Program-made: the position numbers and the translations under genes
Notes under the pieces: generated by a model
Seen by the model: the letters and a program-made list of their open reading frames with translations, nothing else
Told to the model about the DNA's origin: nothing
The model's database searches: none
Shown here: piece after piece, positions 16,643 through 25,336 of the stretch
How the letters are laid out: each line of letters starts with the position of its first letter
Numbering within the stretch: the stretch's first letter is position 1
Source: Bacteroidaceae bacterium
GTDB lineage: Bacteria > Bacteroidota > Bacteroidia > Bacteroidales > Bacteroidaceae
Assembly: GCA_017408685.1 (NCBI GenBank)
Contig: JAFQUE010000094.1
Location: forward strand, 62,001-126,000
DNA: 64,000 nucleotides
Direction of reading: 5' to 3'

Positions 16643-18885
16643 TTCGGTTCTTTCTTTAGTTTGAGTCTTATATTTGCGTTGTCAAGCAACTGCTTGTGTG
16701 TGAGGCGGTAACCGCTTTTCTTGCCGTTGAGGCTTATACTCTCGATGTAGCGGCAATCCTCGCTTGGGCGGTCGCACTCTATTGTGATGTTGCCCTGCGG
16801 GGTGGTGATGTTCACCTTGTCGAATACCGGTGTGGTGAGGGTGTAGTGCGGTTCGCCCGGGCAGTCGGGGTAGAATCCCATCATGGAGAACACCGCCCAT
16901 GCCGACATTGTACCGGTGTCGTCGTTGCCCGGAATGCCGTCGGGGGCATTCTTGTAGTGGTTGTCAAGAATCTTGTTCACTTCCTTCTGTGTGCGCCACT
17001 CCTCGCCCTTGAAACGGCTGAAGAGGTATGCATATACAATATCGGGTTCGTTTGCAGGGTCGTAGAGTTCGTTGTCGAAAACTCCCTGCAGGCTGTTTAT
17101 GAAACTGCGCTTGCCGCCCATGAGCCTTGTGAGGCCCTTGATGTCATGCGGAACAGCAAAGGTATAGCACCATGCCGAAGCCTCGTGGAACCCGGGCACG
17201 TTCTCGAAATTCTTTCCTGTTGTCGGGTCAAAGTCGCCCAGGAACTCGCCATCCTTCGTGAGGGGGCGCAGTGTGCCATGCTCCTTGCAGAAGTAACGGC
17301 GATAACTCTGTGAACGCTTCAGGAACTCCTTTGCGCGTGCCTTGTCGCCCAACGAGTCGGCCAACTGCGCAATGGCATAGTCGGCCGAGCAGTACTCGAG
17401 TGCATGAGAAACCGAGTTGTCGCCCGAAAGGTCGCTCGAGAAGTACCACAGGGGAATGAAACCGTCCTTTATATAAGGGTCAATGTCGCGGCGTATGGGG
17501 TTGTTCTTGCCTTCGGTGGTTGCCGACTTGAGCATGCCCTCATAGGCCTTGTCGATGTCAAAATTGCGCAGTCCCTTTATCCAACTGTCGGCAATGACAA
17601 TGGCCGCAGGGTCACCCTCCATGGTGTATGTCTCGCGCCCGAAGAGTTCCCAGCGCGGCAGCCAACCCCAATCCTCGTACATGCCAACCATGGTGTGCAG
17701 CATGTCGGTCTGGCGTTCGGGGTAAACAAGCGTGAGTAACTGGTGAAGGTTGCGGTATGTGTCCCATAGTGAGAATACAGTGTAGCGTGTGTGGTCGCTC
17801 TTGCCCACTCCCGCGCTCTCCATCTTGGGGTACTCGCCGTTTACGTCGCTTATGGTACTGGGATGAATGAGCGCGTGGTAGAGTGCTGTGTAGAAAATTG
17901 TCTGCTGCTCCTTTGTACCACCCTCCACGCGAATGCGTCCCAGGTCGTTGTTCCAACGTTCCACAGCCTCGGCGTGTACCATGTCAAAGTTCTTGCCTTT
18001 CTGTTCGGCTTCAAGGTTCTCCCATGCGTTCTCTACCGAAACGAAAGAGACGCCCATCTGCACTGTAATCTGCTCGCCTTCGGCAAGGTCATCATAACAG
18101 AAACGGTAGCCGATGTTGTCGCCGGCAATTTCCTTGTAGTAATTCTCATATAGTTTGTATGTGCCGTCGTCGGGGGTCCACTCGGCCTCAACGCCGCTCA
18201 ATGCAGGCTGGAATTTCCATGGACCTTCGCTTGTGGGCGCTTTTGATACCCTCATGGCAAAATAGATAGGGAACACCGCCTGTGTGGTGTAGCAGAACGT
18301 ACCCAGTACCTTGAAACCCTCAATCTCGGTCTCGCTCACGCGTCGCACCATGGCGCCGCACTCATTGGTGAGGCCCTGTCCCAGGTTCAATATAATGTTT
18401 CCCTTGCCTGCGGGGAATGTGTAGCGCTCGCATGCACTGCGTGTGGTTGCCGTAACTTCTGTCTTTATGCCGTACTTCGTAAGTCGGTTGCTGTAGTAAC
18501 CCGGCGAAGCAATCTCGTCGGTATACTCAGTGCCGTATGTGAAATAGTTTACGTCAAGTTCTCCTGCCGTGGGCATTACAAGCAGCGAAGAAGCCTCGGG
18601 GCAACCTACGCCGCTCAATGCGACGTGGGCATAACCGGTGAAGAACCTGTTGTTGTACTCATAGGGTGCCGACCACCAGCGGCTGTCCTTGTCAAAGACA
18701 TTGAGGTCCGAACCCATGACGTTGAACGGTACAACCGACATCATTCCGTTGGGCGTTACTGCGCCCGGGTTTGTTGTGCCGAAGTTGGTTGTGCCTATAA
18801 AAGAATTTACAAGTCCGGCGGGGCCTTGTGCTCCCGCTGTAACTGCGCAAAGCAGCAGGGCCAATAGCAATGTCGTCTTCTTCAT
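16639..18885 (-). CDS. GH92 exo-alpha-mannosidase, secreted
   Basis: 748-residue GH92 enzyme with a classical signal peptide (hydrophobic run, AGAQ cleavage region near residue 20) and no lipobox, so probably periplasmic. The N-terminal motif is LVNSFIGTTNFGTTNPG, SLWDTYR lies in the middle and GNDDTGTMSAW near the C-terminus. It differs clearly from the neighbouring GH92 protein, so the pair is an old paralogous set with possibly different linkage preference. It lies 6 bp after the ROK kinase gene and overlaps the next GH92 by 4 bp. This right-arm copy is the only complete one in the window. Confidence 0.93.
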   Translation of the reverse strand: MKKTTLLLALLLCAVTAGAQGPAGLVNSFIGTTNFGTTNPGAVTPNGMMSVVPFNVMGSDLNVFDKDSRWWSAPYEYNNRFFTGYAHVALSGVGCPEASSLLVMPTAGELDVNYFTYGTEYTDEIASPGYYSNRLTKYGIKTEVTATTRSACERYTFPAGKGNIILNLGQGLTNECGAMVRRVSETEIEGFKVLGTFCYTTQAVFPIYFAMRVSKAPTSEGPWKFQPALSGVEAEWTPDDGTYKLYENYYKEIAGDNIGYRFCYDDLAEGEQITVQMGVSFVSVENAWENLEAEQKGKNFDMVHAEAVERWNNDLGRIRVEGGTKEQQTIFYTALYHALIHPSTISDVNGEYPKMESAGVGKSDHTRYTVFSLWDTYRNLHQLLTLVYPERQTDMLHTMVGMYEDWGWLPRWELFGRETYTMEGDPAAIVIADSWIKGLRNFDIDKAYEGMLKSATTEGKNNPIRRDIDPYIKDGFIPLWYFSSDLSGDNSVSHALEYCSADYAIAQLADSLGDKARAKEFLKRSQSYRRYFCKEHGTLRPLTKDGEFLGDFDPTTGKNFENVPGFHEASAWCYTFAVPHDIKGLTRLMGGKRSFINSLQGVFDNELYDPANEPDIVYAYLFSRFKGEEWRTQKEVNKILDNHYKNAPDGIPGNDDTGTMSAWAVFSMMGFYPDCPGEPHYTLTTPVFDKVNITTPQGNITIECDRPSEDCRYIESISLNGKKSGYRLTHKQLLDNANIRLKLKKEPK

Positions 18886-18891
18886 AACTTG

Positions 18892-19992
18892 TTATCTTTT
18901 GTCCAGTTCGCTCAGGGCAAATGCATATGCTCCAACTGAAACTGCCTTGCTTGCACCTAATTTTGATATTGCAATACCCACGCGCTTCTGACTGTCATAA
19001 TCGACATACCTCTCTTCGCCGTAGACTTTCACTTTCTTTACTTCGCCCTTTGCAAAAAGTTCGAATTCATCGGGATTTTCAAGGTCATATACCTTCATCT
19101 GCACAAGGTCCACCTCGTCACCGCCAAGAGTGTGCAGTTTTGAGCGCATTTCCTCAAGCAGCGCAGGCATTATCCAGCGACTTGCAGCCGACACACCGCC
19201 GCCAATGACAACGAGTCCGTCGATGATTGTGACTGCTGTTGAAATTGCAGCACCGGCAATCCTGCCAAGCGAAGCGAATGCCTCTTTTGCCGCCTCGCGG
19301 TCGCCCTGGCGTGTGCCGTCGGCAATCTCGCATATATCTTTCGGGGTGAACCCGTGGTCGGGGTTGCCGCTCTTTTCTCCATATACCCTCTTTACCGCAC
19401 GTATGGCAACGCCTTCCTCGACAATGACTTCAGGCATCTCCTTGTGGCGCAGGCAGAATGTCTCCACGCATGAGTTGTCACCGCGGTTCAGGCGGTTGTC
19501 AATCACCACGCCAATGCCGAAACCGGTACCCAATGTGTAACCGATGAGATTCTTGTACTGCTTTGTGGAACCGAGTTCCTTCAGGCGGTTGTTTATTTCG
19601 GGAAGCACACCGCAGAGCGCCTCGCCGTATGCGAACAGGTCGCCGTCGTTGTTTATGAACACGGGCACGCCGAACTGTTTCTCAAGGAATGCACCCAGCG
19701 CCACACCCTCGCGGAATGATGGGAAGTTGGGCAGGTAACCGCCGATAATCCCGTTAGGGTAGTCGGCAGGGCCGGGGAATGCGAAACTGATGGCAACAGG
19801 TTTCTCTTCCAATTTGTCGAATACCTGGCGGAATCCGTTTACCATGTTCTGCAGGCAAAGGTCGAGGTCGTGCGACTGTGCAGGTACCGAGACCGGTTCA
19901 ATGATGAATTCTCCGGCTCTCATGGCGCCGAAAACAAAATTGGTGCCACCGGCGTCAAGGGTGGCTACAATGCGGTTGTCTTTCTTGTACAT
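18892..19992 (-). CDS. ROK-family sugar kinase, probable mannose/hexose kinase
   Basis: 366-residue ROK protein with the ATP phosphate motif LDAGGTNFVFG at the N-terminus, the sugar-binding segment NNDGDLFAYGE around residue 120, GTGFGIG around residue 165 and GGGVSAASRW near residue 260. No DNA-binding domain precedes it, so it is a kinase and not a NagC-type repressor. The zinc-binding CxCGxxGC of most ROK kinases is missing: the region reads SCVETFCLRH. Placed between a GH5 mannanase-like gene (15-bp gap) and two alpha-mannosidases (6-bp gap), it most likely phosphorylates the released mannose, although glucose or N-acetylhexosamines are also possible. Confidence 0.85.
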   Translation of the reverse strand: MYKKDNRIVATLDAGGTNFVFGAMRAGEFIIEPVSVPAQSHDLDLCLQNMVNGFRQVFDKLEEKPVAISFAFPGPADYPNGIIGGYLPNFPSFREGVALGAFLEKQFGVPVFINNDGDLFAYGEALCGVLPEINNRLKELGSTKQYKNLIGYTLGTGFGIGVVIDNRLNRGDNSCVETFCLRHKEMPEVIVEEGVAIRAVKRVYGEKSGNPDHGFTPKDICEIADGTRQGDREAAKEAFASLGRIAGAAISTAVTIIDGLVVIGGGVSAASRWIMPALLEEMRSKLHTLGGDEVDLVQMKVYDLENPDEFELFAKGEVKKVKVYGEERYVDYDSQKRVGIAISKLGASKAVSVGAYAFALSELDKR

Positions 19993-20007
19993 AGTTGTTA
20001 TGAGTTT

Positions 20008-21294
20008 TTATCTGTTTATCTCTTGTGAATACTTCTTTATAATGTCAATTGTGGTTGTGTCGCAGTCGAATACCGAGTACCAGCCCTGCGGTTCGTGCGG
20101 GGGGTCGCACAGGTAGTCATCGCCCGGTTGCCATACAAGGTCACGCGGGCGTCCGCTGCCGCCCCAGCCCCAGAAGTTGCAGCCTGCAATCGGGCCGTTC
20201 TCGTCGGCGCTCTTCTTTACCTGCTCAAATATGAACGAGTAGAAGATGTCGCGACTCTCTGTCGTTATGTCAACGCCCGAGACATTGCCCTTGCGCGAGA
20301 ATCCGAACTCCTCTATTACCAAAGGTTTGTCTATCCTCTTTGCCATTGCAATGTGCTCGTCGATGTACTTTCCGCTCTCCATGCAGGCGTTCTCAATACC
20401 GCTGTCGGGGTTGGAACGTGGAGCCCAACCCCAATTCACCGGCCATATGTGTATTGTAAGGTAGTCGATGTTCTTGTCAGCATGTATGCGTTCGCAAAGT
20501 TCCGCGTCCACTTCGCAACCTATGTAACCTTCGCTGCCTGTCGATACAAGATGGTTGCTGTCAATGCTTTTTATCAATGCGGCGGCCTTTGCTATCCACT
20601 CCGCGAAAAGTTCCTTGTTCTCCTTTGAGAAGGCGCGTGGTTCGTTGCACAACTGCCACGACATTATTGCAGGTTCATTCTTGTAGGCCCGCCCGGTTAT
20701 GCTGTTTGTGCGCGATACAATGCTCTTTATGTAGTCATAGTACATTTCAAGTGCTTTCGGCTCGCGAGCGAAGTTTGCACAGTAGTCAACATAGCGGTTG
20801 TATCCTCCATCTTCGTTGGTGTTTGGCGAGTCGCCATAGCCGCACTCCTTCAGGTAGAACCCGAAACCTCCGCTCCAGTCCCATGCATTGTTGAGATAAA
20901 TTACTGCAGTCATGCCTCGCTTTTCAAGTTCGGCAATGGCAAAGTCCAGCCCCTGCAGAATTGTGTCGTTGAGTACACCCGGTGAAATCTGCAGGTATGG
21001 TTTTGCAGGGTTGGCAAGGTCGCTGCCGGCGTCGGGGCCGGCGACAATTCTCAAGTTGGTTACGCCAATGCTCTTCAGGTTGTCGAGTTCCTTGCAGAAC
21101 CTTTCCCTGTCGCCGCCCTCACCGGTTGAGGCGAGTATGCTCGCATACCACAGGTTTGTACCTATGTACCTGTATGGTTTCTCGCCGCAAAGGAACTGTG
21201 TGCCGTCGGTTGTTATGAAAACGGGTTTCTCGGTGCCGCATGACATAAATAGCATGGTTGTAATGAGCATTATAAATGGTTTCAGTACTTTCAT
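20008..21294 (-). CDS. GH5 (subfamily 7-like) endo-beta-mannanase lipoprotein
   Basis: 428-residue glycoside hydrolase of family 5. The acid/base glutamate is in LCNEPRA and the nucleophile in IEEFGFS; a C-terminal FWGWGGSGRP segment and an aromatic WYSVFD tail are as in beta-mannanases of GH5_7. The ATG at 21294 gives a lipoprotein signal with lipobox LFMSC; a longer start at 21375 would add 27 residues in front of the signal peptide and is rejected. It is first of four tightly spaced genes (ROK, GH92, GH92), so the operon pairs a beta-mannan endo-enzyme with alpha-mannosidases. No SusCD or regulator is beside it. Confidence 0.85.
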   Translation of the reverse strand: MKVLKPFIMLITTMLFMSCGTEKPVFITTDGTQFLCGEKPYRYIGTNLWYASILASTGEGGDRERFCKELDNLKSIGVTNLRIVAGPDAGSDLANPAKPYLQISPGVLNDTILQGLDFAIAELEKRGMTAVIYLNNAWDWSGGFGFYLKECGYGDSPNTNEDGGYNRYVDYCANFAREPKALEMYYDYIKSIVSRTNSITGRAYKNEPAIMSWQLCNEPRAFSKENKELFAEWIAKAAALIKSIDSNHLVSTGSEGYIGCEVDAELCERIHADKNIDYLTIHIWPVNWGWAPRSNPDSGIENACMESGKYIDEHIAMAKRIDKPLVIEEFGFSRKGNVSGVDITTESRDIFYSFIFEQVKKSADENGPIAGCNFWGWGGSGRPRDLVWQPGDDYLCDPPHEPQGWYSVFDCDTTTIDIIKKYSQEINR

Positions 21295-21452
21295 CTCTTT
21301 GTGTTTTGATATTGTTTCCGCGAAGTTAACAACTTCTGTCAAAGAAAAGAATTTTTGAATATTTTTTTCCGTCATTAGTTAAAAAGATTCATTTATAATG
21401 TCTGTTTGCCTATTTTTTTATTACTCCATTAATGTTTTTTGGTAACAATTAC

Positions 21453-21460
21453 TATCTTTG
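21453..21460 (+). promoter_or_regulatory. -7 element (TATCTTTG) of the SlyD-like gene
   Basis: TATCTTTG is a full match to the Bacteroidota -7 consensus TAnnTTTG and lies 36 bp before the ATG at 21497. At the -33 position only a weak TTAATG is seen. The intergenic space is shared with the divergent GH5 operon. Confidence 0.6.
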
Positions 21461-21496
21461 CAGAATTGATATTAACAAATAATAACCGATACAAAA

Positions 21497-22069
21497 ATGG
21501 AAATTACAAACAGATACCTGCGTGTTGAGTACACGCTCTATTCACATCGTGGCGAAGAGTGCGAGGAGGTTGAGAAGACAACCCTCGAACAACCTTTTGC
21601 CTTTCTTACAGGTGTAGGTTACACTCTCGACGCCTTTGAAGAGAACCTCAAGGACCTGAAGAAGGGCGATACTTTTGATTTTACCATTCCTTTTGCCAAT
21701 GCATATGGCGAGTATGACCCCGACCATGTTCAGGATTTCGACCGCGAGGTGTTCACAATTGACGGCAAGTTCGACTCGGCACACATATACGAAGGCAATG
21801 TGGTTGAGATGATGCGCGCCGACGGTTCTCCCATCCTTGGAACAGTGAAGGAAGTTACTCCCGTAAAGGTTGTAATGGACTTCAATCATCCGCTTGCCGG
21901 TTGCGACCTGCAGTTTGTCGGCAGTGTGGTTGAGGCCCGTGCAGCAAAGGAGTCTGAACTCAAGAAATTCTATGACTCCCTGAAGGCTTCCTGCAGTTGC
22001 GGCGGCGGTTGCAGCGGTTGCAATGGCGGTTGCGGCGACGGTGGATGCGAGGGTGGTTGCAACCATTGA
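21497..22069 (+). CDS. SlyD-like FKBP peptidyl-prolyl isomerase with Cys/Gly-rich tail
   Basis: 190-residue cytoplasmic prolyl isomerase/chaperone of the SlyD type: an FKBP half-domain with an inserted flap (residues 1-150, with LTGVGYTLDAFEE and FDFTIPFANAYGEYD), then a C-terminal tail of about 20 residues containing seven cysteines among glycines and a final histidine. SlyD proteins of other bacteria end in a His/Cys-rich metal-binding tail used in nickel handling; the tail here suggests metal binding as well. It is followed after 15 bp by aroC, so the two may be co-transcribed. Confidence 0.85.
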   Translation: MEITNRYLRVEYTLYSHRGEECEEVEKTTLEQPFAFLTGVGYTLDAFEENLKDLKKGDTFDFTIPFANAYGEYDPDHVQDFDREVFTIDGKFDSAHIYEGNVVEMMRADGSPILGTVKEVTPVKVVMDFNHPLAGCDLQFVGSVVEARAAKESELKKFYDSLKASCSCGGGCSGCNGGCGDGGCEGGCNH

Positions 22070-22084
22070 TTCCGCTATAGTGAT

Positions 22085-23167
22085 ATGAACAGTTTCGGTC
22101 AACTGCTTCGCCTTACAACCTTCGGCGAGTCGCACGGTGCGGCAATCGGGGGTGTTCTCGATGGTTTCCCCGCCGGGGTAGTCATCGATGAGGATTTTAT
22201 ACGTAGCGAAATGCAACGTCGTCGTCCGGGGCAGAGTGCAATAACAACGCAGCGTAATGAGTCGGATGAGGTACAGTTCCTTTCCGGTATTTTTGAGGGG
22301 CGTTCCACCGGTACTCCCATAGCGTTTGTTATAGCGAACAGCAACAACCGTAGCGGCGATTATGAGAATTTGCGCGACGCATACCGTCCTTCGCATGCCG
22401 ATTATGTTTACGATTGCAAATATGGTGTCCGCGACCATCGTGGCGGCGGCCGCTCCTCGGCACGTGAGACAGCCGTGAGGGTATGTGCAGGTGCTCTTGC
22501 CAAACTGGCACTGAAACAGTTGGGAATCTCTGTACAGGCTTTTACCTCACAGGTCGGCACCATTGTGCTCGAGGGGGACTACACCGCTTATGACCTCTCT
22601 TTAATCGAGACCAACGCTGTCCGTTGTCCGCATGCCGTTAAGGCTGCCGAAATGGAGCGCCTCATAATGGAGGTGAAACGCGAAGGCGACACCGTTGGCG
22701 GGGTAGTGACATGCGTGGTAAAGGGTGCTCCGTTGGGGTTGGGTGAACCACTCTATGGCAAACTGACATCATCGCTTGCCCATGCCATGCTTTCCATAAA
22801 TGCAGCAAAAGGTTTTGAATATGGCAATGGTTTTGCCTCTGCTGCCGGGCGTGGTTCGCAACAGAACGACCTTTTTTACAATAACGATGGCGCAATTGCC
22901 ACAAGAACCAATAACAGCGGTGGAATTCAGGGTGGAATATCCAATGGCAATGACATCTTCTTCCGCGTGGCATTCAAACCGGTGGCAACGCTTCTGAAGG
23001 AGCAGCAGACGGTAACCCGTAACGGTGAGGACACGACCCTGTTGGCACGTGGACGTCACGACCCATGTGTGGTACCGCGCGCCGTGCCTGTAGTCGAGGC
23101 TATGGCCGCACTTGTTGTTCTTGACCATTATATGCTTGCCAGGGCAAAGGACCGGCTCTTTGTATAA
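22085..23167 (+). CDS. aroC: Chorismate synthase
   Basis: 360-residue enzyme making chorismate from 5-enolpyruvylshikimate 3-phosphate, the last shared step of aromatic amino acid synthesis, with reduced FMN. Signature segments are seen in order: [18 protein letters not shown] at residues ~12-30, [13 protein letters not shown] at ~45-58, and [17 protein letters not shown] near 118-134, which contains the catalytic histidine and arginines. Length is normal. It lies between the SlyD-like gene and a membrane protein gene, without other shikimate genes nearby. Confidence 0.96.
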   Translation: MNSFGQLLRLTTFGESHGAAIGGVLDGFPAGVVIDEDFIRSEMQRRRPGQSAITTQRNESDEVQFLSGIFEGRSTGTPIAFVIANSNNRSGDYENLRDAYRPSHADYVYDCKYGVRDHRGGGRSSARETAVRVCAGALAKLALKQLGISVQAFTSQVGTIVLEGDYTAYDLSLIETNAVRCPHAVKAAEMERLIMEVKREGDTVGGVVTCVVKGAPLGLGEPLYGKLTSSLAHAMLSINAAKGFEYGNGFASAAGRGSQQNDLFYNNDGAIATRTNNSGGIQGGISNGNDIFFRVAFKPVATLLKEQQTVTRNGEDTTLLARGRHDPCVVPRAVPVVEAMAALVVLDHYMLARAKDRLFV

Positions 23168-23189
23168 CATAAAAGACCACAAACAAATC

Positions 23190-25325
23190 ATGACAAGAAC
23201 CACTAAAAACAATAAGGGCACAATCCATAAAGTGCACGGAGATGTTATGGCAAAGACCCCTTCGCCATTTGTCCGTGTTCTGCCGTTCCTGCAGAAGTTT
23301 GCAGTACCGCTTTTCTTCATTGCTCTGTGGGCGGTGTTGGCTTTCTATGAGTCGGCATTGCTGAAGAGGAGTGCTTCAATGTCTCTGTTCCTGTTCGACA
23401 GCACTTTCTTTGAGGGAATGCTGGCGGTGCCTGCTGGCATGCTCTCCTATCTTGGCTGTTTCTTCATACAGTTCTTCCATTATCCGGCTTTGGGCGCGGC
23501 AATTTATGTGGCATTGCTTTTCCTTGTATATTGGCTCACGCGCAAGGTGTTTGTGATTCCCGTGAACTATTCGCTGTTGGCGCTTGTCCCGGTAGTGGCG
23601 CTTGTCGCCTCCAATACGCAACTTGGATATTGGCTGTTCTATCTGAAAATGCCCGGGTATTATTATATGGCCCTTCTGGCAACACTGCTGACATTGCTTG
23701 GAATGTGGGCCTACAGGAAATCCGGCGCGGTTGTGCGCTTTCTGCTGCCGGTTGTGTGGGTGGTAGCGGGTTATCCGTTCATGGGTGTCTATGCCTTGGT
23801 CTCTTCCCTGCTCATGGCGCTCTTCGGGATTATGCTTGCCGTGCAGGAGAAAAAGAGTCTGTTATTGCCCTCCATTGCTTTGCTTTTTGCATTCGTTCTG
23901 GTAATTTTTGTCCCGCGTTTCTATTACGGTTGTTACAATCTTGTGGCCAAGGACCTTATATATACAGTAGGAGTGCCTGTGACTCAATGGAGCGAAAAGT
24001 ATGTGGCAAACGTGGTGTATGAATCCGAGTCGGTTTGGCAGTGTATATGTCTTTACTGGTTGCCGTTGTGCCTTCTTCTGCTTTCAATGCTCCTTGCTGT
24101 AATCTCTCCCGCCTTTCGTGGGCGCAGTACATTCCCGGCAAGGATGTCCGGCGCCGTAAATTGCTCGGCACTTTTGTTCTCGCTCATTGTGATGGCGTGT
24201 TTCTGGTACAGGGACACAAACTTCCGCATTGAGAACAAACAGATGGTTGCAATGTGGGATGAAGATTGGGCGGCAGTGGCCGAATATGCGAAAGATACTG
24301 ATGAACCTACCCGTCAGATAGTCCTGAACAAGAATCTGGCGTTGGTAAACATGGGAAAACTCGGTCAAGAGATGTTTGCTTACCCCGATGGCGGTTTGCT
24401 CCCGGTATCTCCCATTTCTGTGCATATGACTCACACCGACGGCAGTTCCATCTATTACAATTATGGTAAATTCAACTATTGTTACCGGTGGTGCGTGGAG
24501 AACTCGGTAGAGTATGGCTGGAGGGTAGAGTATCTGAAGAATGCCGCACGCTCTATGTTGCTCTCGGGCGAGTACAAACTTGCCGGCAGGTACACAAGAA
24601 TACTCAAGAGTACCCTTTTCAACAAAGGTTGGGCGCAGGAACTTGAGAAGTATATCGATAATCCGGAACTTATAGCACGGGAACCATCATTTGCAATGCC
24701 CTTGTCCTTTGCGTGCTATAACGATGTCCTTGGTGTGGACGAGGGTGTGGAAGTGCACCTTACCTCGACGATGGACGCGCTCGGGTTGCGGCAGAGTATA
24801 GGCACTGAGAATCTCCTTGCTTTGCGCGACGCTTTTGAGGCCGGTGACATCGAGGCGCTTAAGGCAGCGCAGGAAAACGTGGGCGAAGTGTCGCACCCTT
24901 ATCTTGAGACATCTATGACAATGGCGCTTATAAAAAAGGACTCGAAACGCTTTCTGCAACTGTTCGACATGTATCTTGCCAACCATATGAAGGGCGTCGA
25001 TTTAAAAGCCGGCAATGCGGTCAAGTATCTGCCTGTACACTACCAGGAGGCGTTGCTGCTATTCCTGCTCCTTGATAAAGGGCAGACTGTGCAGGTGGGC
25101 GATGCATTCCTCGGCAAAATAGTGTCACGTGCGCCCGGCGGAACCGAATCGCGTTTCAATGCGTTCCAGCGTGCGGTGGCCACAAACAGGGATGTCATCA
25201 GCAAGAAATATCCCGATATGTCCGAGTCCCGGATGAATGCCCAGTTGGCAACCATCCTTAAAGAGGAGTTCGGAAACACGTATTACTATTACTACTTCTT
25301 CGTGAAGAAAATAAAGACTTATTAA
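23190..25325 (+). CDS. Large multi-pass membrane protein, DUF6057-like
   Basis: 711-residue protein from the ATG at 23190, 22 bp after aroC; the frame is open back to 23112 but those starts lie inside aroC. The N-terminal ~370 residues contain about ten hydrophobic segments, first around residues 24-45 and last near residue 355. The C-terminal ~340 residues are soluble and helical, with repeated pairs such as LLSGEYKLAGRY and KAAQENVGEVS that resemble TPR-like helices. The layout recalls the Bacteroidota family DUF6057, function unknown. The next gene, 11 bp downstream, encodes a heme/propeller lipoprotein, and the two probably act together at the cell envelope. Confidence 0.7.
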   Translation: MTRTTKNNKGTIHKVHGDVMAKTPSPFVRVLPFLQKFAVPLFFIALWAVLAFYESALLKRSASMSLFLFDSTFFEGMLAVPAGMLSYLGCFFIQFFHYPALGAAIYVALLFLVYWLTRKVFVIPVNYSLLALVPVVALVASNTQLGYWLFYLKMPGYYYMALLATLLTLLGMWAYRKSGAVVRFLLPVVWVVAGYPFMGVYALVSSLLMALFGIMLAVQEKKSLLLPSIALLFAFVLVIFVPRFYYGCYNLVAKDLIYTVGVPVTQWSEKYVANVVYESESVWQCICLYWLPLCLLLLSMLLAVISPAFRGRSTFPARMSGAVNCSALLFSLIVMACFWYRDTNFRIENKQMVAMWDEDWAAVAEYAKDTDEPTRQIVLNKNLALVNMGKLGQEMFAYPDGGLLPVSPISVHMTHTDGSSIYYNYGKFNYCYRWCVENSVEYGWRVEYLKNAARSMLLSGEYKLAGRYTRILKSTLFNKGWAQELEKYIDNPELIAREPSFAMPLSFACYNDVLGVDEGVEVHLTSTMDALGLRQSIGTENLLALRDAFEAGDIEALKAAQENVGEVSHPYLETSMTMALIKKDSKRFLQLFDMYLANHMKGVDLKAGNAVKYLPVHYQEALLLFLLLDKGQTVQVGDAFLGKIVSRAPGGTESRFNAFQRAVATNRDVISKKYPDMSESRMNAQLATILKEEFGNTYYYYYFFVKKIKTY

Positions 25326-25336
25326 TCGCTGTTATC

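Larger units (their letters stand above)
1..18758. repeat. Perfect spacer-less inverted repeat, two 9379-bp arms
   Basis: Every base x pairs with the complement of base 18759-x; the open reading frames of the two arms encode identical proteins at mirrored positions. The axis is between 9379 and 9380, inside GGCGCGCGCC. The left arm is limited by the window start, so the true arm could be longer. The right arm continues without a break into the start of the first GH92 gene (to 18885) and the ROK gene, so it is the arm joined to normal DNA. Long perfect palindromes are known to be unstable in bacteria (SbcCD cleavage, replication slippage), and no divergence has built up between arms, so an assembly fold-back is the best reading. 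The left-arm genes below are therefore probably not extra copies. Confidence 0.97.

Noticed and set aside
18892-19992. ROK-family repressor (NagC/Mlc type)
   Set aside because: There is no N-terminal helix-turn-helix domain; the protein begins directly with the ATP-binding motif.
21542-22438. 298-codon open frame antisense to the SlyD-like gene and aroC
   Set aside because: It spans two real genes on the opposite strand and matches no family.
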